Shown here one piece after another: positions 36,062-45,856 of a stretch of 64,000 nt of DNA. Under the pieces are notes generated by a model. The model had not been told where the DNA came from and did not search any database. It saw nothing but the letters and a program-made list of their open reading frames with translations. This stretch comes from Bacillota bacterium (GTDB lineage Bacteria; Bacillota; Clostridia; Lachnospirales; Lachnospiraceae). The stretch covers positions 124,001 through 188,000 of the forward strand of contig JAEYOQ010000011.1 of NCBI GenBank assembly GCA_023411555.1, in the 5' to 3' direction. Position numbers and translations under genes: made by a program. Numbering within the stretch: the first letter of the stretch is position 1; each line of letters begins with the position of its first letter.

Positions 36062-37972
36062 ATGTATGCAATTTCAGTATTAGTTTTATTCCCAGTCATA
36101 GCGGCGCTTCTGATCAGTCTTGCTAAGAGAGAAACGATCAGGGATATGATTGTGAGAATCAGTGCAGTAATAACAGCTGTTATAACCTTAGCTGTCGTAT
36201 TCCTGTACTTTAGGGAGGGGATATCCTTTCGTTTTCCACATGAGGAAATCATCGACTACATAATAGCATTTTTTGAAGTTTCTATCGCTTTATTCATTAT
36301 CGTGATTGGTATCAAAAACAAAAAGCATTTTGTATCTGTTTTTTCGGCAATTCAAACATCTTTGATCCTGTGGTTTGAGTTTTCGCAAAAGCACGATATA
36401 GAGGTTACGAATAGTATCGTATTTGATAAGCTAACCGCTATTATGGTATTGATCATTGGCATTGTCGGCAGTTTGATCTGTATATATGCTGTCGGCTATA
36501 TGAAATGGTATCATCATCACCATGAGGATTATCCGGTTAGGAAAAACTTCTTTTTTACAGTTTTATTCTTATTTCTGGCAGCCATGTTTGGATTAGTTCT
36601 TAGCAATAATCTTACCTGGATGTATTTCTGCTGGGAGATTACTACGTTTTGCTCCTTCCTTTTAATTGGTTATACGAAGACAAAGGATGCGAAGAAGAAT
36701 TCCTTCCGTGCACTGGCAATTAACCTTGGGGGAGGATTGGCCTTTGCATTGGCTATCGTCTTCATTGGTATGAATTTTAAGACTTTAGAGCTATCTGTTC
36801 TTACCGGTATGAAGCCGGAAGCAATAGTAATGGTTCCGGTATTCCTGTTATCCTTCGCTGCGTTGACAAAGTCAGCTCAGTTGCCGTTCTCTTCCTGGCT
36901 CCTTGGAGCAATGGTAGCACCAACCCCTTCATCCGCATTATTACATTCGGCGACGATGGTAAAAGCAGGCGTATATCTGATTATCCGCTTGGCACCACTG
37001 CTTGGTGAGTCATCTGTCGGTAAGATTGTTACCTTGGTGGGAGGAGTGACCTTCTTAGCCTGTTCCCTTATGGCTATTTCTCAGAGTGATGCCAAGAAGA
37101 TCCTTGCCTATTCAACCCTTGCCAATCTTGGCTTAATTGTTATCTGTGCCAGCATTGGAACACAGGAATCACTGTGGGCAGCTATATTACTAGTTATATT
37201 TCATTCTGTCTCAAAATCCCTTCTGTTCATATGCGTTGGTTCCATTGAGCATCAGATCGGTAGCAGAAATGTAGAAGATATGGACATCCTCCTTGACGTA
37301 TCAAGAAAGCTGTCTCTTTATATGATGATCGGTATTGCGGGAATGTTCCTCGCACCCTTTGGAATGCTAGTCTCCAAATGGGTAGCTATGAAAGCCTTTA
37401 TTGATTCGGATAATATTTTAATCGTAATTATTCTCGCCTACGGTAGTGCAGCCACCTTATTTTATTGGACGAAGTGGATGGGTAAGCTGGTATCAAATGC
37501 AAATGTGAAAAATCACGTAAAGCACAGCTTCCGTCTGGATGAGGAGATCCCTATTACGATCCTTGCAATCCTTGTAGTATTATCCTGTTTCGGTTTCCCT
37601 TTGATTTCAAAGTATGTGTTGATTCCGTTCTTGACTTCTATGTATCATATCAAAGCATTGGCGCCAATTGGTACAGGTGATGTTAAGATTATGCTTTATA
37701 TGCTCAGTGCCTTGTTGATACTCCCGATCAGCTTCATTCCTATATATAAGGGTGATAAACGCCGTAAGGTTCCGATGTATATGGCAGGGCAGAATGCCGG
37801 AGATAATGAACGCTTCCATGCTGCGATGGGCGTAACCCGTAAGGTTGAGCTAAGAAACTGGTATATGGAAAGCTATTTTGGCGTTAAGAGACTTTCACTG
37901 TGGAGCAATCTGATATCAATCGGAATTCTCTGTGCCGGTGTAATACTTCTGATAGGAGGCTTAGCAGCGTAA
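36062..37972 (+). CDS. echA: Ech hydrogenase subunit A (NuoL/antiporter-like)
   Basis: A 636-residue polytopic membrane protein of the NuoL/MrpA-type ion-pump family. The Lys/Glu-containing core is visible in FLLSFAALTKSAQLPFSSWLLGAMVAPTPSSALLHSATMVKAGVYL, cited as family signature order. In Ech-type hydrogenases this subunit moves H+ or Na+ when reduced ferredoxin gives electrons to protons. The ATG at 36062 was chosen over a GTG two codons earlier because of AAGGTG spacing. It opens a 12-gene operon and overlaps echB by one base. Confidence 0.9.
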   Translation: MYAISVLVLFPVIAALLISLAKRETIRDMIVRISAVITAVITLAVVFLYFREGISFRFPHEEIIDYIIAFFEVSIALFIIVIGIKNKKHFVSVFSAIQTSLILWFEFSQKHDIEVTNSIVFDKLTAIMVLIIGIVGSLICIYAVGYMKWYHHHHEDYPVRKNFFFTVLFLFLAAMFGLVLSNNLTWMYFCWEITTFCSFLLIGYTKTKDAKKNSFRALAINLGGGLAFALAIVFIGMNFKTLELSVLTGMKPEAIVMVPVFLLSFAALTKSAQLPFSSWLLGAMVAPTPSSALLHSATMVKAGVYLIIRLAPLLGESSVGKIVTLVGGVTFLACSLMAISQSDAKKILAYSTLANLGLIVICASIGTQESLWAAILLVIFHSVSKSLLFICVGSIEHQIGSRNVEDMDILLDVSRKLSLYMMIGIAGMFLAPFGMLVSKWVAMKAFIDSDNILIVIILAYGSAATLFYWTKWMGKLVSNANVKNHVKHSFRLDEEIPITILAILVVLSCFGFPLISKYVLIPFLTSMYHIKALAPIGTGDVKIMLYMLSALLILPISFIPIYKGDKRRKVPMYMAGQNAGDNERFHAAMGVTRKVELRNWYMESYFGVKRLSLWSNLISIGILCAGVILLIGGLAA

Positions 37973-38832
37973 TGAATATACTAATGAATATTGGATTTAT
38001 ATTAGCAGCCCCCATCCTTGGTGGTCTCCTAACCGGTATTGATCGGATTATCACAGCAAGGATGCAAGGTAGACAGGGACCACCGATCCTACAGCCTTTT
38101 TATGATGTTATAAAGCTGGCACAGAAGGAATCCATCGAAGTAAATTCGATGCACCGTTTCTTCGTCTATATATCCTTAGTATTTGCGATTTTTGCTACAG
38201 GAATTTTACTGGGAGGCGGAGATATATTATTAGCAGTCTTTGCTTTAACCCTTGGATCAGTCTTTTTTGTGCTCGGAGGTTATGCCTCCAATTCTCCCTA
38301 TAGTATTATAGGTTCTGAGAGAGAGCTGTTGCAGATTATGTCCTACGAGCCTATGGTATTGCTAGCCTGTATCGGTCTTTACTATGCGGATAGCAGTTTC
38401 TTTGTAAAAGATATCATTAGTAACTCGGTTCCAGCGATTGTATATCTACCCGGTGTATTTCTTGGCCTGGTTTTTATACTAACCTTTAAGCTTCGTAAAT
38501 CACCCTTTGATCTTAGCGTGTCTCATCATGGACATCAGGAGATCGTCAAGGGAATTACTACTGAGTATTCCGGGAGGGATCTGGCAGTTATTGAAGTGAC
38601 CCATTGGTTTGAAGTGATCTTCACCCTAACTCTTGTATACGTCTTTTTCGCAACAAATAAACCGGTCAGTCATGTTTTTGCAATACTAGTCTGCGGCTTG
38701 GTATACCTTCTGGAAATCATTATTGACAATGCATTTGCAAGATTAAAATGGCAGCAAGCCTTTACCTCTGCCTGGATTGTAACAGGAACGATGGGAATTA
38801 TTAACTTATTGATATTATCTTATTTCAGATAA
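37972..38832 (+). CDS. echB: Ech hydrogenase subunit B (NuoH/HycD-like)
   Basis: A 286-residue membrane protein of the NuoH/HycD family, which anchors the hydrogenase arm. Typical segments are GIDRIITARMQGRQGPPILQPFYDVIKL and a SPFDLSVSHHGHQEIVKG loop near the quinone-like site of complex I relatives. About eight membrane helices are visible. AGGAGGC precedes a start that overlaps the echA stop as TAATG, so translation is coupled. Confidence 0.93.
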   Translation: MNILMNIGFILAAPILGGLLTGIDRIITARMQGRQGPPILQPFYDVIKLAQKESIEVNSMHRFFVYISLVFAIFATGILLGGGDILLAVFALTLGSVFFVLGGYASNSPYSIIGSERELLQIMSYEPMVLLACIGLYYADSSFFVKDIISNSVPAIVYLPGVFLGLVFILTFKLRKSPFDLSVSHHGHQEIVKGITTEYSGRDLAVIEVTHWFEVIFTLTLVYVFFATNKPVSHVFAILVCGLVYLLEIIIDNAFARLKWQQAFTSAWIVTGTMGIINLLILSYFR

Positions 38833-38897
38833 AATGTAGTAATTACTATAAACTAGAGTAGACGGAAAATGACCGCCTTTATGGATTGGAGTCAGTT

Positions 38898-39347
38898 ATG
38901 AAATTTGTAAAAAAATCACCATGGATTCTTCATTATGATGGATCTAGCTGCAATGGCTGTGATATTGAGGTATTAGCCTGCCTTACCCCCTTATATGATG
39001 TGGAACGGTTTGGCATTATCAATACAGGTAATCCAAAGCATGCAGATATTTTACTGATCACCGGTAGTGTAAATGAGCAGAACATACCGGTAGTGAAGCA
39101 GCTTTATGAGCAGATGGCTGAGCCAAAGGTAGTTGTTGCAGTAGGCATATGTGCTACCTCTGGAGGTATCTTTGCTGAATGCTATAATGTCGTAGGCGGT
39201 GTGGATAAGGTACTGCCGGTAGATGTATATGTGCCGGGTTGTGCGGCCCGACCGCAGGCCATTATTGACGGAGTTGTGAAAGCACTGTCAATTCTGGAGA
39301 AGAAACAGGAGTATGCCCGTAAGAAGCCCGGTAAGAACGTGTCTTAA
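38898..39347 (+). CDS. echC: Ech hydrogenase small subunit C (NuoB-like)
   Basis: A 149-residue [4Fe-4S] small subunit. Cys18, Cys21 (CNGC), Cys85 and Cys115 (PGCAARP) are the expected ligands of the cluster next to the NiFe site. TGGAG upstream supports ATG 38898; the in-frame TTG at 38886 was rejected. As in group 4 hydrogenases, it is shorter than the small subunit of uptake hydrogenases and has no Tat signal. Confidence 0.94.
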   Translation: MKFVKKSPWILHYDGSSCNGCDIEVLACLTPLYDVERFGIINTGNPKHADILLITGSVNEQNIPVVKQLYEQMAEPKVVVAVGICATSGGIFAECYNVVGGVDKVLPVDVYVPGCAARPQAIIDGVVKALSILEKKQEYARKKPGKNVS

Positions 39348-39399
39348 GCGGAAACAGCCTAGACTTAGAGGATGCGAAGAAGCGTCATGGAGGTTAAGT

Positions 39400-39747
39400 A
39401 TGAGTCAGCAGATCATCAATACGATCTCATCAAATGAATTACTAACTGAGGTGCTACACCTGAAGAATGATGGCTACCGTCTGGTGGCGATCACCTGTAC
39501 CTGCAAGGAGGGTATGGAGCTTAGCTATTCCTTTGATAAGAATTATGAATTAATTAATTTACGCATTAACATAGGGTTGGAGGATGAGATATCAAGCATC
39601 AGCTTTATCTATCCCTTCGCCTTTTTATACGAGAATGAAATCAAGGAGCTTTTCGGCGTTCGAATTATGGATATCGCCGTTGATTTTAATAACTCCTTGT
39701 ACAAAATACCGGTTAAGACACCATTTCGGAAGGAGGAGGGAGAGTAA
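39400..39747 (+). CDS. echD: Ech hydrogenase subunit D (NuoC-like)
   Basis: A 115-residue hydrophilic subunit related to the NuoC/30-kDa subunit (IGLEDEISSISFIYPFAFLYENEIKELFGV, the family block). It bridges small and large subunits. GGAGG at 39389-39393 selects the ATG at 39400. Its stop overlaps the echE start (TAATG). Confidence 0.88.
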   Translation: MSQQIINTISSNELLTEVLHLKNDGYRLVAITCTCKEGMELSYSFDKNYELINLRINIGLEDEISSISFIYPFAFLYENEIKELFGVRIMDIAVDFNNSLYKIPVKTPFRKEEGE

Positions 39748-40826
39748 TGGGTAATAGAACAGTAATACCTTTCGGGCCCCAGCATCCCGTTCTCCCGGAG
39801 CCGATACATCTGGATTTAGTTCTGGAGGATGAGAAGGTTGTGGAAGCAATTCCCCAGATTGGATATATTCATAGGGGATTGGAGAAACTGGTTGAGAAGA
39901 AGGATTTTCAGCAATATACCTATGTTGCGGAGCGAATCTGCGGTATCTGCTCCTTTATGCATGGTATGGGCTATTGTATGACGATTGAAAGCATTATGGA
40001 GGTAGAGATACCTGAACGTGCCAAATTCCTACGAACCATTTGGGCGGAATTATCCCGTATGCATAGTCATATAATGTGGTTGGGATTATTAGCAGATGCC
40101 TTTGGCTTTGAAAGCTTATTTATGCAATCTTGGAAGATAAGAGAGCAAATCTTAGATATATTTGAGGAAACCACAGGAGGAAGGGTGATATTCTCGGTCT
40201 GCGATATCGGCGGAGTCAGAAAGGATATCTCTGAGGACATGCTTCAGAAGATTGTCGGTATTCTTACTCAGGTGGAGAAGGAATTGAAAGGATTGACGGA
40301 GGTCTTTCTTCGTGATACCTCTGTGAAGAGCCGTACCAAAGGTGTCGGCGTATTATCGAAGGAAGCAGCCTTCGATCTGGGTGCGGTAGGACCTATGGCA
40401 AGAGCCAGTGGAATTGATATGGATATGAGAACTCAGGGCTATGCTGCCTATGGGAAGTTGAACTTTACTCCGATTACGGATACCAAAGGGGATTGCTATG
40501 CAAGAACCAAGGTGAGAATTAAAGAGATCTTCCAGTCTATTGACTTAATCAAGCAATGTGTCGCTTTAATCCCGGAAGGAGAGATTAAGGTTAAGGTAAC
40601 CGGCAATCCAACCGGAGAATATTTTACAAGAGTAGAACAACCACGCGGGGAGGTAGTATATTATGCAAAGGGAAATGGCTCGAAATTTCTTGACCGAATG
40701 AGAGTAAGGACCCCTACCTTTGCCAATGTACCCGCATTACTTGAGACCTTGAAGGGGTGTTCACTAGCGGATGTTCCGATTCTAATCCTTACGATTGATC
40801 CCTGCATCAGCTGTACAGAACGATAA
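39747..40826 (+). CDS. echE: Ech [NiFe]-hydrogenase large subunit E (NuoD-like)
   Basis: A 359-residue catalytic subunit. Ni-Fe ligands are two CxxC pairs: RICGIC (Cys65, Cys68) and DPCISC (Cys353, Cys356). The protein ends three residues after the last Cys, so there is no C-terminal tail to cleave; this agrees with the lack of a maturation endopeptidase gene in the operon. Intact Ni ligands distinguish it from the NuoD subunit of complex I. Function: H+ reduction or H2 oxidation with ferredoxin as partner. Confidence 0.95.
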   Translation: MGNRTVIPFGPQHPVLPEPIHLDLVLEDEKVVEAIPQIGYIHRGLEKLVEKKDFQQYTYVAERICGICSFMHGMGYCMTIESIMEVEIPERAKFLRTIWAELSRMHSHIMWLGLLADAFGFESLFMQSWKIREQILDIFEETTGGRVIFSVCDIGGVRKDISEDMLQKIVGILTQVEKELKGLTEVFLRDTSVKSRTKGVGVLSKEAAFDLGAVGPMARASGIDMDMRTQGYAAYGKLNFTPITDTKGDCYARTKVRIKEIFQSIDLIKQCVALIPEGEIKVKVTGNPTGEYFTRVEQPRGEVVYYAKGNGSKFLDRMRVRTPTFANVPALLETLKGCSLADVPILILTIDPCISCTER

Positions 40827-40861
40827 TTTGTCGCTGACAGATCAGCGGAATTGAGGTAACT

Positions 40862-41227
40862 ATGTCAATATTAAGTATGACCAAAACCCTATTTAAGAAT
40901 TTATTACATGGACCATATACTATACAGTATCCTATTCAGAAGAAGGAGCATTTCGAACGAACCAGAGGTAGAATAGGAATAGACATCGATAATTGTATCT
41001 TTTGTAGTATGTGCCAGAGACGGTGTCCGACCGGGGCCATCAAGGTGGATAAGGCAGCAGCTTCCTGGAGTATCGAGCGTCTGTCCTGTATCCAGTGTAA
41101 TTATTGCAGTGAGGTATGTCCGAAGAAATGCCTCCATATGGAAAATCAATACACGGAACCATCGTTTGGAAGCGTAAGGGATGAATATATCAAATGCATG
41201 AATACCCAATCACAAAGCGAATTATAG
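40862..41227 (+). CDS. echF: Ech hydrogenase ferredoxin-type subunit F (NuoI-like)
   Basis: A 121-residue protein with two [4Fe-4S] motifs: Cys45, 48, 51, 55 and Cys76, 79, 82, 86. It passes electrons between soluble ferredoxin and the small subunit. The gene is 35 bases after echE and its end overlaps hypA by 34 bases, so structural and maturation genes share one transcript. Confidence 0.93.
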   Translation: MSILSMTKTLFKNLLHGPYTIQYPIQKKEHFERTRGRIGIDIDNCIFCSMCQRRCPTGAIKVDKAAASWSIERLSCIQCNYCSEVCPKKCLHMENQYTEPSFGSVRDEYIKCMNTQSQSEL

Positions 41228-41532
41228 AAATTGCACAGGAATATGCCTTGGAGAATAAAGCAGATGGGGTTAAGCAGATTAATCTAGTAGTTGGTGATTA
41301 CAGCGGTTATGTGGCCAGCTCCATCGAGCTTTACTTTGATATCATTGCAGCAGGCAGTCTTTGCGAAAATGCAAGGCTGAACATCGAGCGTGTAAAGCCG
41401 AAGCTTCGCTGCAACGGGTGCGGCGAATATTTTGAACGCAAGCCCTATTCCTTCGAATGTCCCAGCTGTCATGGTGAGGGAAGTCCCACGGAGATAGGAC
41501 AGGAATTCTATATTCGGTCAATTTTGGTTTAG
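41194..41532 (+). CDS. hypA: Hydrogenase nickel chaperone HypA
   Basis: A 112-residue nickel-delivery protein. The N-terminal MHE provides the nickel-binding amine and His2; a zinc site is formed by Cys73, Cys76, Cys89 and Cys92. Because MHE is essential, the start at 41194 is firm even though it lies inside echF. It should act with HypB on the EchE precursor. Confidence 0.95.
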   Translation: MHEYPITKRIIEIAQEYALENKADGVKQINLVVGDYSGYVASSIELYFDIIAAGSLCENARLNIERVKPKLRCNGCGEYFERKPYSFECPSCHGEGSPTEIGQEFYIRSILV

Positions 41533-41545
41533 TTTGGAGGCTATT

Positions 41546-42196
41546 ATGTCTGAAAATAAAGAAATAGAAATTATGCAATCGGTGTATGACAAGAATGATG
41601 AGGTTGCAGCAAAGATTAATCGGGAGTTAACCACGAAGGGTATCTACGCTATCAATGTGATGGGGGCTCCGGGAGCGGGGAAGACTACCTCTCTGATTCG
41701 TATTATTAAGCGCCTTGGTAAGATTACACCTTATGTTATAGAAGGCGATATTGAAGCGGATTTTGATACAAAGACCTTGCAAGGTATGGGTGTGAAAGCA
41801 ATCCAGATTAATACCGGAGGAGCCTGTCATCTGGATTCACCGTTGATTGGCAATGCAGTGGAGGAGCTTAGCCTAAGAGATGGTGTTCTGTTCATTGAGA
41901 ATATCGGTAATCTGGTATGTCCGGCGGAATTTATGATCGGAGAGCACGCTAAGATGTTGATTTCTACTGTGACAGAGGGTAGCGATAAGCCGTATAAGTA
42001 TCCATTGGCTTTTGAGAAGGCCGATATTATCCTGTTGAACAAATGTGATCTGTTACCATATATCGATTTTGATGAAGAATTCTTTATGAAGGGTGTGCGG
42101 ACTTTAAATAAAACCGCACCGGTAATTAAGGTATCCGGCAAGACGGAAGAAGGTTTTGATGAAGTAGCAGCATGGATAGAAGAGAAAATAAAATAA
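41546..42196 (+). CDS. hypB: Hydrogenase maturation GTPase HypB
   Basis: A 216-residue SIMIBI-class GTPase that inserts nickel with HypA. The P-loop is GAPGAGKTT (40-48); the metal-site Cys-His occurs in GGACHLD, and NKCDLLPY is the guanine-specificity motif. There is no His-rich nickel-storage region at the N-terminus. TTGGAGG places the ATG at 41546. It overlaps hypF by 25 bases. Confidence 0.95.
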   Translation: MSENKEIEIMQSVYDKNDEVAAKINRELTTKGIYAINVMGAPGAGKTTSLIRIIKRLGKITPYVIEGDIEADFDTKTLQGMGVKAIQINTGGACHLDSPLIGNAVEELSLRDGVLFIENIGNLVCPAEFMIGEHAKMLISTVTEGSDKPYKYPLAFEKADIILLNKCDLLPYIDFDEEFFMKGVRTLNKTAPVIKVSGKTEEGFDEVAAWIEEKIK

Positions 42197-44562
42197 TCAC
42201 AAATAGAATAATGGTTTATGGAATAGTGCAAGGGGTTGGATTTCGACCCCTTGTTTATCATATTGCGAAAAAGCATGAAGTAAAGGGTACCGTACGAAAT
42301 CTCGGAGGTATGGTAGAAATTATCGCACAGGCCTCGGAGGAAAGAATCAAGGATTTTCTGAATGAATTAATCGGTAACAAGGAAGGTGCTCATGAGATAA
42401 TCCGTATAGAGAAGGAAACGGTTGTAGCTAGGCTTCCGGTGTATGAAGAGATGGCCTACGAGAGCTTCACCATCCTTGATAGTGATAACAATAATGAAGT
42501 TCGTATCCTGCCTCCAGATCTACCTGTCTGCATGCAGTGTGAGAAGGAGTTAATGGATCCGAAGAATCGAAGGTATCAAAATCCCTTTATCAGCTGTACA
42601 GCCTGCGGTCCCCGTTATACGATTATGGAGGACCTTCCCTATGATCGGAATACAACCACAATGGTGGATTATGATATGTGTAACGCCTGTATGGAAGAAT
42701 ATACTTCTTCAGAGAGTAGAAGACATCATGCTCAAACCATCTCCTGCCATGACTGCGGTCCCTTTCTGATCTATCAGGATATGGATAAAATCAAGCAAGC
42801 AGATAAAGAAAAGTGCAAAGGCAAGGATTTTAAGATAATCAAGGAGAATGATAAAGACGGAGTTAATATCTTTAGAGGAGAAGCACTTCAAAGGGCAGTA
42901 CAGGTTATTCAAGACGGAGGAATTATTGCTGTAAAGGGTATAGGAGGGTATCACTTTGTATGTTCCCCCCTTGCGGAGGCTGCTGTATTGAAGCTAAGAC
43001 TTCTAAAGGGGAGAGAGGAGAAGCCCTTTGCAGTGATGTTTCCTAACCTGGAGCAGGTGACCGTATACTGCGAGGTATCAGAGGAGGAAGAGAAGCTACT
43101 GTTGTCTGGGGCCAGGCCAATTGTTTTACTTTATACCAAGAAGGACATGGCACCTGCCGTAAATAAAGATAGTATCTATACGGGAGCATTTCTTCCCTAT
43201 ACTCCATTACAGCTGATGCTGACGAAGGAATGCGGACCACTTATAATGACCAGTGCCAATCTTTCCGGTAAACCAATCATGAAAGAGGATGAGGAGATAC
43301 TTAAGTTGTCGTCACCTTATCTTCAGGGAGTATTATATCATAGGAGGAGAATTGTGCGGTCGGTTGATGATTCCGTGGCCAGAATTATAGATTACAAACC
43401 ACAGATGATAAGAAGGAGTCGAGGGTATGTTCCCTATCCGATCTTTATTGAGGATGAGTACTCAGGTGATGATAGGATGATCTTTGCTGCAGGCGGAGAT
43501 CTTAAGGCAGCCTTCTGTCTCTACCGTGAGGGTGCCGCTTTTGTATCCCAGTACTTTGGAGACTTGGAGGAAATATCTGTTATAGAGGAATATGAGCGGT
43601 CGGTAGAGGATTTAAAGAGGTTATTGCAGATTAGCCCGTCCTTGGCAGTCTGTGATCTACATCCCAATTATCACTCCACAAGGTATACCAAAAGACTTGA
43701 TTTACCAGTGCTTCAGGTACAGCACCATCATGCCCATATCGCATCGGTTATGGCGGAGCATAACCTGCAGGAAGCAGTCATCGGAATAGCCTTTGACGGT
43801 ACCGGTTATGGTACCGATGGTAACATCTGGGGAGGGGAATTTTTCGTTTGTGAGGATACCGATTTTAAGAGAGTGGCTCATTTGAATTATCTATCGATTC
43901 TTGGTGGTGATGAATCCATGAAGGATGCCAAGAAGACGGCAACCTGTTACCTGGCACAGCTTGGACTAGCAGATTATATTCGCGATGAACGGAGAAGCGT
44001 TATTCAGGCGGCTCTGAAGCAGAATATGAACTGTATACAGACCTCCAGTATGGGCCGGTTATTTGATGTGGTTGCATCGCTGTTAGGTATCGGACATTAT
44101 AACCATTATGAAGGAGAGTGTGCCACCTTACTGGAGAAGGAGGCAATGCTGGCAATCAGACATGAGATAGCTCCTAGTAAACTCTCCATTGCAATTAATG
44201 AGAAGGATGAGATAATAGATATCGATGTGAAGTCCTTATTAGAGCAGATCTGCCGGTTAAGAGATCAGGAGGATGTGGGTGCTCTTGCCTTGGGCTTTCA
44301 TCATGCTGTTGCAGATATGATCGTATCTATTTGTGAAATACTTCGTAGCAGATACAGCATTCCCAGCGTTGTGCTCAGTGGCGGAGTATTTGTGAATAGG
44401 GTATTGACGGAAAAAGCTCTCTCGGAACTACGAGGCAGAGGGTTTATGATTTATAGAAATATTGCTGTGCCTGCCGGAGATGGCGGTATCAGCTTAGGAC
44501 AGACCTATCTGGGTCAAAGATGGTCATGTAAAAATAGAAAGCTTACTAAGGAAAAGAATTAG
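42172..44562 (+). CDS. hypF: Carbamoyltransferase HypF
   Basis: A 796-residue enzyme that makes the cyanide ligand precursor from carbamoyl phosphate. Domains in order: acylphosphatase (GIVQGVGFRPLVY, about 14-105), two zinc fingers (CMQC..CTAC and CNAC..CHDC, about 120-200), YrdC-like (about 240-430) and Kae1-like carbamoyltransferase with HHHAHIASVMAEH. A charged insertion of about 35 residues (near 207-240, rich in Lys/Asp) follows the second zinc finger. The start at 42172 lacks a clear ribosome site and probably depends on coupling with hypB. Confidence 0.94.
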   Translation: MDRRENKIITNRIMVYGIVQGVGFRPLVYHIAKKHEVKGTVRNLGGMVEIIAQASEERIKDFLNELIGNKEGAHEIIRIEKETVVARLPVYEEMAYESFTILDSDNNNEVRILPPDLPVCMQCEKELMDPKNRRYQNPFISCTACGPRYTIMEDLPYDRNTTTMVDYDMCNACMEEYTSSESRRHHAQTISCHDCGPFLIYQDMDKIKQADKEKCKGKDFKIIKENDKDGVNIFRGEALQRAVQVIQDGGIIAVKGIGGYHFVCSPLAEAAVLKLRLLKGREEKPFAVMFPNLEQVTVYCEVSEEEEKLLLSGARPIVLLYTKKDMAPAVNKDSIYTGAFLPYTPLQLMLTKECGPLIMTSANLSGKPIMKEDEEILKLSSPYLQGVLYHRRRIVRSVDDSVARIIDYKPQMIRRSRGYVPYPIFIEDEYSGDDRMIFAAGGDLKAAFCLYREGAAFVSQYFGDLEEISVIEEYERSVEDLKRLLQISPSLAVCDLHPNYHSTRYTKRLDLPVLQVQHHHAHIASVMAEHNLQEAVIGIAFDGTGYGTDGNIWGGEFFVCEDTDFKRVAHLNYLSILGGDESMKDAKKTATCYLAQLGLADYIRDERRSVIQAALKQNMNCIQTSSMGRLFDVVASLLGIGHYNHYEGECATLLEKEAMLAIRHEIAPSKLSIAINEKDEIIDIDVKSLLEQICRLRDQEDVGALALGFHHAVADMIVSICEILRSRYSIPSVVLSGGVFVNRVLTEKALSELRGRGFMIYRNIAVPAGDGGISLGQTYLGQRWSCKNRKLTKEKN

Positions 44563-44586
44563 CTAGCTAGAAAGAAGGGGTTATTG

Positions 44587-44799
44587 ATGTGCGTAGCAGT
44601 ACCGGGAAGGGTTATCGAAATCAATGGGAACATAGCAAAGATTAATGTAATGGGAAATGTAACAGAAGCAGATATCAGGCTGGTATCGGCAAAGCCAGGA
44701 GATTATGTTCTGCTTCATGCCGGATGCGTACTAGAGGTTATGAAGAAGGCTGCAGCCGAGGAGCTTATGGAGCTGTTTCAAGAATTAGGAGAGTTATAA
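44587..44799 (+). CDS. hypC: Hydrogenase assembly chaperone HypC
   Basis: A 70-residue HypC/HybG family chaperone that carries the Fe(CN)2CO unit with HypD to the large subunit. Its essential Cys2 follows the initiator Met (MCVAVPG), which fixes the ATG at 44587 over the TTG at 44584. It ends one base before hypD. Confidence 0.96.
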   Translation: MCVAVPGRVIEINGNIAKINVMGNVTEADIRLVSAKPGDYVLLHAGCVLEVMKKAAAEELMELFQELGEL

Positions 44800-44800
44800 T

Positions 44801-45856
44801 ATGATTACTTTGGATCAGATTATAAAGGAATTAAGAAATTATGAAGGCAAGCCGATTAAGATTATGGAGGTCTGCGGTACTCATACCTCCAGCATATTCA
44901 AGCACGGAGTACGTAGCTTAATCTCGGAGAAGCTGGAGTTAATCTCAGGGCCAGGGTGTCCGGTTTGCGTTACATCTGCGTCCTATATTGATAAGCTGGT
45001 TGATTATTCTCTAAAAGAAAATCATTGTGTACTGACCTTTGCCGATATGCTTAAGGTCAGAGGCAGTAAGCTTTCACTGGCAGATGCGAAGGCCTCTGGT
45101 GGAAAGGTTCGGATGCTCTATTCTCCTTTATCTGCAATCAGTCTGGCTCTGGAAGAGCCAGGGACACAGTTTATCATAGCAGCGGTAGGCTTTGAGACAA
45201 CAACTCCTATCTATGCATTAATCATGGATGAAGTGATTAAGCGGAATATAAAGAATATACGACTACTCACGTCTATCAAGACAATACTCCCGGCTCTGAC
45301 TTATATCTGTGACAATGAAAAGGGGATTGACGCCTTTTTGTGTCCCGGTCATGTCAGCGTGATCACCGGAAGCAGGATTTATGAGGACCTGGTACGTAAA
45401 TATCAAAAGCCCTTTGTCATAGCCGGCTTTGAGGGAGAGCATATTCTGGCGGCTGTCTATGAGATTGTTAATCAGATTAAGCACGGGGCATATAGGGTGA
45501 AGAATTTATATCCCAGTGTTGTCAATGAAGACGGAAATGGGAAAGCCAGAGAGATAATAATGAAGTATTTTGAAGCAGGTGATGAGGATTGGAGAGAAAT
45601 TGGACGAATTGAAGACTCCGGACTCAGACTTAGACAGGAGTATGGTGTTTACGATGCCGGAAGTAGCTTCTGTTCGGTACAGACCGATCGACCGACAGGC
45701 TGTAGGTGCAGGGAGGTTATCCTCGGACGAATCTATCCGGTGGATTGCCCATTATTTCAAAAGGTATGTAGTCCAATGAATGCCATCGGTCCCTGTATGG
45801 TATCGACGGAAGGTGCCTGTGGAATCTGGTACAAGAACGGAGGAGCAAAAGCATGA
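44801..45856 (+). CDS. hypD: Hydrogenase maturation factor HypD
   Basis: A 351-residue [4Fe-4S] protein that assembles the Fe(CN)2CO cofactor with HypC and HypE. Family motifs are MEVCGTHT, SGPGCPVCVT, GFETTTP, PGHVS and the C-terminal Cys cluster region (GCRCREVILG, DCPLF, GPCMVSTEGACGIWY). It overlaps hypE by four bases. Confidence 0.96.
   Translation: MITLDQIIKELRNYEGKPIKIMEVCGTHTSSIFKHGVRSLISEKLELISGPGCPVCVTSASYIDKLVDYSLKENHCVLTFADMLKVRGSKLSLADAKASGGKVRMLYSPLSAISLALEEPGTQFIIAAVGFETTTPIYALIMDEVIKRNIKNIRLLTSIKTILPALTYICDNEKGIDAFLCPGHVSVITGSRIYEDLVRKYQKPFVIAGFEGEHILAAVYEIVNQIKHGAYRVKNLYPSVVNEDGNGKAREIIMKYFEAGDEDWREIGRIEDSGLRLRQEYGVYDAGSSFCSVQTDRPTGCRCREVILGRIYPVDCPLFQKVCSPMNAIGPCMVSTEGACGIWYKNGGAKA

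Noticed and set aside
36062..40826. Respiratory complex I
   Set aside because: The gene set is only six subunits, the NuoD-like subunit keeps both Ni-binding CxxC pairs, and a full hyp set follows, so this is an Ech-type hydrogenase.
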